DNA from: CAYWGR01 sp964458015
Lineage (GTDB): Bacteria; Planctomycetota; Planctomycetia; Pirellulales; Thermoguttaceae
Assembly (NCBI GenBank): GCA_964458015.1
Contig: CAYWGR010000225.1
Span: 1-7,488 of the forward strand
Direction: 5' to 3'
Length of the DNA stretch: 7,488 nt
Made by a program: the position numbers and the translations under genes. Shown here piece after piece: positions 5,519 to 7,488 of the stretch. The first letter of the stretch is position 1, and each line of letters begins with the position of its first letter. The notes below the pieces were generated by a model. It saw only the letters and a list, made by a program, of their open reading frames with translations. It was not told where the DNA came from and made no database searches.

Positions 5519-6476
5519 ACAACCGACGCTGCTGCCACGTCTGAAAGTCCATGGCCATATAGGTTTGAACCGCTGGAATGTTGGCGGCATCTACCGCCGC
5601 GATGAGGCGGGTTCGGCCGATCCGTTGCGCGGTTTGTTGCGCCAAGCGGAGAAGTTTTTTTCCACGGCCGCGTCCTCGGGCTTCGGGAATCAGGCCTAAA
5701 TAAAGCAATTCCATGCAGTTGCGACGCGGATGGTCGGCCAAAAGCAGGCAGCCGATGTCTTGGTTGCCGTGACGGACGATTTGCCAGTGACGTGGATCAA
5801 AAACGCCGTTGGAACGGTAACCCCTTAAAATATCGTCCGTATTTTGCAGACCTGCCAAAGCCGGACAATCCAACGATTCTGCGCAGGTTGCCTCGATGAC
5901 CCGAATCAATCGTTGGTGTTCCGCCTCGTTGTAAGCGGCAATCTCCAAAAAATTTTCCTCCAGGGGGTCATAATTATTTGGGGCATTTTTTGCGTCCCTA
6001 CTCTTTTCTTCAACATCGTCGAGACGTTTTTCACCTGTTTGGCCGACCAGATAAAGCAGATCGGCGATGTACTGCATTCCGCCAAGCTGGGCGAGTGATT
6101 CGCTGGCGGGGGCATTGATAGGAAGTAGCGTTTTGGCGAAAACGATCCGATGACGAAGAAGGTGTGCCCAAGCGGAATCGAACAACAACGCGGATGTTGA
6201 GTCTGGTTCAGCGGTTACGAGGCGAGGGAGCCAAAAAACAGCAGTTTTGTCTGTTTCAATTTGCGAAAATGTTGCGCCGACCAATTGGCCCTTCCGATAA
6301 GCACCGAAAAGGCCTGGGAATTGCAAGTTATCTTGGCGAGCGGCTTCGGCCATGACTTCACTCACTTGGCGGCAGCGTTCGTCTGTCGGAAGATAGCTAA
6401 AAACCAACGTAAGCGCCTGGGAGCGATCTTGGAGGGGGATTTGACCAATGAGGGGGGCATCGGAAAATTCGATCAT
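5502..6476 (-). CDS. GNAT-family N-acetyltransferase, probably two GNAT folds
   Basis: GNAT enzymes transfer an acetyl group from acetyl-CoA to an amine; the acceptor here is unknown. In the 324-residue form, the C-terminal half (about 175-324) shows a full GNAT pattern: beta strand MELLYLGLIP (255-264) leading into the acetyl-CoA loop ARGRGRGKKLL (266-276), the following helix, and the closing NIPAVQTYMAMDF (299-311). The N-terminal half (about 1-145) has a GNAT-like order (FGAYRKGQLVGATF at 57-70, then a second strand set) but no clear acetyl-CoA loop, so it is probably a degenerate fold as in tandem-GNAT proteins. A charged linker (about 148-172) joins the halves. I chose ATG 6474-6476; TTG 6489-6491 in frame adds five residues. 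Neither has a clear ribosome binding site. It is cytoplasmic, with no signal peptide. It reads toward dnaA but 253 bp and the dnaA promoter separate them, so it is probably a separate unit. It is divergent from the PDZ gene. Confidence 0.8.
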   Translation of the reverse strand: MIEFSDAPLIGQIPLQDRSQALTLVFSYLPTDERCRQVSEVMAEAARQDNLQFPGLFGAYRKGQLVGATFSQIETDKTAVFWLPRLVTAEPDSTSALLFDSAWAHLLRHRIVFAKTLLPINAPASESLAQLGGMQYIADLLYLVGQTGEKRLDDVEEKSRDAKNAPNNYDPLEENFLEIAAYNEAEHQRLIRVIEATCAESLDCPALAGLQNTDDILRGYRSNGVFDPRHWQIVRHGNQDIGCLLLADHPRRNCMELLYLGLIPEARGRGRGKKLLRLAQQTAQRIGRTRLIAAVDAANIPAVQTYMAMDFQTWQQRRLYIKIF

Positions 6477-6565
6477 GCGCTGAGGATACAATAATTCGGT
6501 GCGTTATGTTAGATTGCCTTGAAGGAATCCTCGGATCTGAGTAGTCCTCATCATTTTTTGTACAT

Positions 6566-6570
6566 GGAGG
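6566..6570 (+). promoter_or_regulatory. Strong ribosome binding site of the PDZ gene
   Basis: GGAGG lies six bases before ATG 6577 and fixes that start. The divergent gap 6477-6576 must also hold promoters for both flanking genes; I saw no convincing -35/-10 pair in either direction. Confidence 0.8.
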
Positions 6571-6576
6571 TGGACG

Positions 6577-7290
6577 ATGAAAGGCGGCCGAATCGCGGGC
6601 GTATTTTTCATTCTGTTGGTGCTGGGCGGGCATTTTGCGGCCTCGGTCCAAGCCCAGCCGGCCCTCGAACGGCTCGAACGGCAGATTCGCCAGCGCGTGG
6701 ATACGCCCGGTGCTGAAAAAGAGGAAGGGGCCCCGCCCCCGCCGATTCTTTCGACGGAATCAGGTAATGCCAAAGATGCGTCGAAGGCGGCTTACTTGGG
6801 CGTTGTGGCTGACGATCAGAAAGATCGCGGGCGAGGCGTGCGCGTTTTGGACGTGCATCGTGGAAGTCCCGCTGAAAAAGCAGGGCTTAAGAAACAGGAT
6901 TTGATTACCAGCTTGGCCGGTACGCGCGTGCGGCAAATGACCGACATGGCCGAAGTTCTCGAAGCGCTCAAGCCGGGCCAGAAGGCCGAATTCGAAATCC
7001 AACGCGAAGGGAAGACGGAGAAAATCGAAGTCACCTTGGGCGAGCGTCCCGCTTTGAATCCGTCGGCGTTTCCCACGCCCGAGGCCGTGCCTTTGCCGAA
7101 GGGCGAGCCGATGGTGGAACCGCAGGAACCCCAGGAACCGCCTGAATTGAAGGAGCCGGCTCTGCCTGCTGATCCGGCGGCACGGGTTGAACAACTCGAG
7201 CGGCGAGTGGCGGAGCTTGAAGGGCGCGTGGCGGAATTACAGCGTCAATTGACGGAAATCGCCAAGAAACAAAAAAACGCGGAACACTAG
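6577..7290 (+). CDS. Exported PDZ-domain protein with C-terminal coiled coil
   Basis: This 237-residue protein begins with a signal peptide (basic MKGGR, hydrophobic core about 7-22, VQA cleavage site before Q27), so the mature protein is likely periplasmic. A short heptad-like segment follows (ALERLERQIRQRV, 29-41), then a Pro-rich linker. One PDZ domain spans about 72-157: its peptide-binding loop is YLGV (73-76), and GSPAEKAGLKKQDLITSLAG (96-115) is the HtrA/DegP-type PDZ core. No protease domain is present, so it is a binding or adaptor protein, not an HtrA protease. A Pro/Glu-rich spacer (165-200, with QEPQEPP) leads to a C-terminal coiled coil (about 202-230, VEQLERRVAELEGRVAELQ) that probably makes it oligomeric. 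The partner is unknown. The TAG stop is built from the target TA plus the first base of the inserted element downstream. Confidence 0.85.
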   Translation: MKGGRIAGVFFILLVLGGHFAASVQAQPALERLERQIRQRVDTPGAEKEEGAPPPPILSTESGNAKDASKAAYLGVVADDQKDRGRGVRVLDVHRGSPAEKAGLKKQDLITSLAGTRVRQMTDMAEVLEALKPGQKAEFEIQREGKTEKIEVTLGERPALNPSAFPTPEAVPLPKGEPMVEPQEPQEPPELKEPALPADPAARVEQLERRVAELEGRVAELQRQLTEIAKKQKNAEH

Positions 7291-7450
7291 TGTAGTGATT
7301 CACGCTGTTGAGGTTTTATTCATTGAGTGCCACTGGCTTTGCCAGTGTGGGATTTCGCGTGATTCCAAACGGCGGCCGGCACTGGCAAAGCCAGTGGCAC
7401 TCAATAAGAGGCTTTTGATACGATCCCACAATTATGAATCACTACACTAG
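7287..7450. mobile_element. MITE-like element in a CTAG target (IS630/Tc1 style)
   Basis: The ends 7287-7302 and 7435-7450 are perfect 16-bp inverted repeats (CTAGTGTAGTGATTCA). Read as an IS630/Tc1-mariner insertion, the element proper is 7290-7447 (158 bp) with 13-bp terminal repeats, inserted at the TA of a CTAG site with TA duplicated (7288-7289 and 7448-7449). IS630 is known to prefer CTAG and to duplicate TA. Inside lie perfect 26-bp inverted arms (7322-7347 and 7380-7405), each itself a hairpin CACTGGC-TTT-GCCAGTG or its complement. There is no transposase, so it would need one in trans. It interrupts nothing: the host gene's stop codon is restored. Confidence 0.75.
7322..7405. terminator. 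Large nested hairpin, possible bidirectional terminator
   Basis: The perfect 26-bp arms with a 32-base spacer can form one long stem, or two separate 7-bp hairpins with 3-base loops. Located 32 bases after the PDZ stop, it could stop or stabilise that transcript. No long T-tract follows directly, so any termination function is inferred from structure alone. Confidence 0.4.
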
Positions 7451-7477
7451 GCTTGCTTTTTTTTGGGGAGAAATGGC

Positions 7478-7488
7478 ATGTACATCGT
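7478..7488 (+). CDS. Possible start of a further gene, cut by the window edge
   Basis: ATG 7478 is preceded seven bases upstream by GGGGAG (7465-7470), a good ribosome binding site, itself after a run of eight T. Only the codons for Met-Tyr-Ile are visible, so nothing can be said of the product. Without the MITE, this start would lie 27 bp after the PDZ stop, suggesting a former or present operon. ATG 7473 is too close to the purine run to be preferred. Confidence 0.35.

Noticed and set aside
6760..7194. 144-codon minus-strand frame opposite the PDZ gene
   Set aside because: The plus-strand protein has a signal peptide, PDZ core and coiled coil with a strong ribosome binding site; the antisense frame is Arg/Leu/Phe-rich noise.

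Overview
The window looks like a piece of a Planctomycetota chromosome, probably Pirellulales-like. This is inference: it rests on the style of the DnaA homologue (a GRRSHSTV version of the DNA-binding signature), the loose packing of genes with few operons, the mid-to-high GC content, and dispersed palindromic repeats. There is no rRNA or marker gene to confirm it. A 10-base N run at 3500-3509 is an assembly gap.

Layout, left to right. (1) A palindromic repeat element (about 31-126). (2) A small four-helix membrane protein of the DUF2784 type (188-598, minus). (3) A QueC-like 7-cyano-7-deazaguanine synthase (774-1445, plus). (4) A convergent pair on the minus strand: a 580-residue sodium:solute symporter (1598-3340) and, overlapping its stop by 4 bp, a 49-residue single-span membrane protein (1452-1601) with its own strong ribosome binding site. 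(5) A 480-bp non-coding stretch (3341-3820) with the N gap, a second copy of the palindromic element, and two 48-bp direct repeats that bracket it. (6) A DnaA-family replication initiator (3821-5248, minus) behind a near-consensus sigma70-type promoter. The 253 bp upstream of it hold two DnaA-box-like 9-mers, an inverted repeat and an AT-rich tract. (7) A GNAT acetyltransferase with probably two GNAT folds (5502-6476, minus). (8) A divergently transcribed, exported PDZ-domain protein with a C-terminal coiled coil (6577-7290, plus). (9) A 158-bp MITE-like element (7290-7447) inserted exactly in the PDZ gene's stop codon. (10) The possible first codons of another plus-strand gene at the right edge (7478 onward).

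The genes do not form one pathway. The only tight functional unit is symporter plus small membrane protein. The PDZ gene and the gene starting at 7478 were probably adjacent (27 bp apart) before the MITE separated them. The most notable non-coding signals are the MITE that regenerates the TAG stop it landed in, the DR-palindrome-DR cluster at the assembly gap, and the candidate initiator-binding region upstream of dnaA. No CRISPR array, tRNA, rRNA or recognisable defence system was seen.
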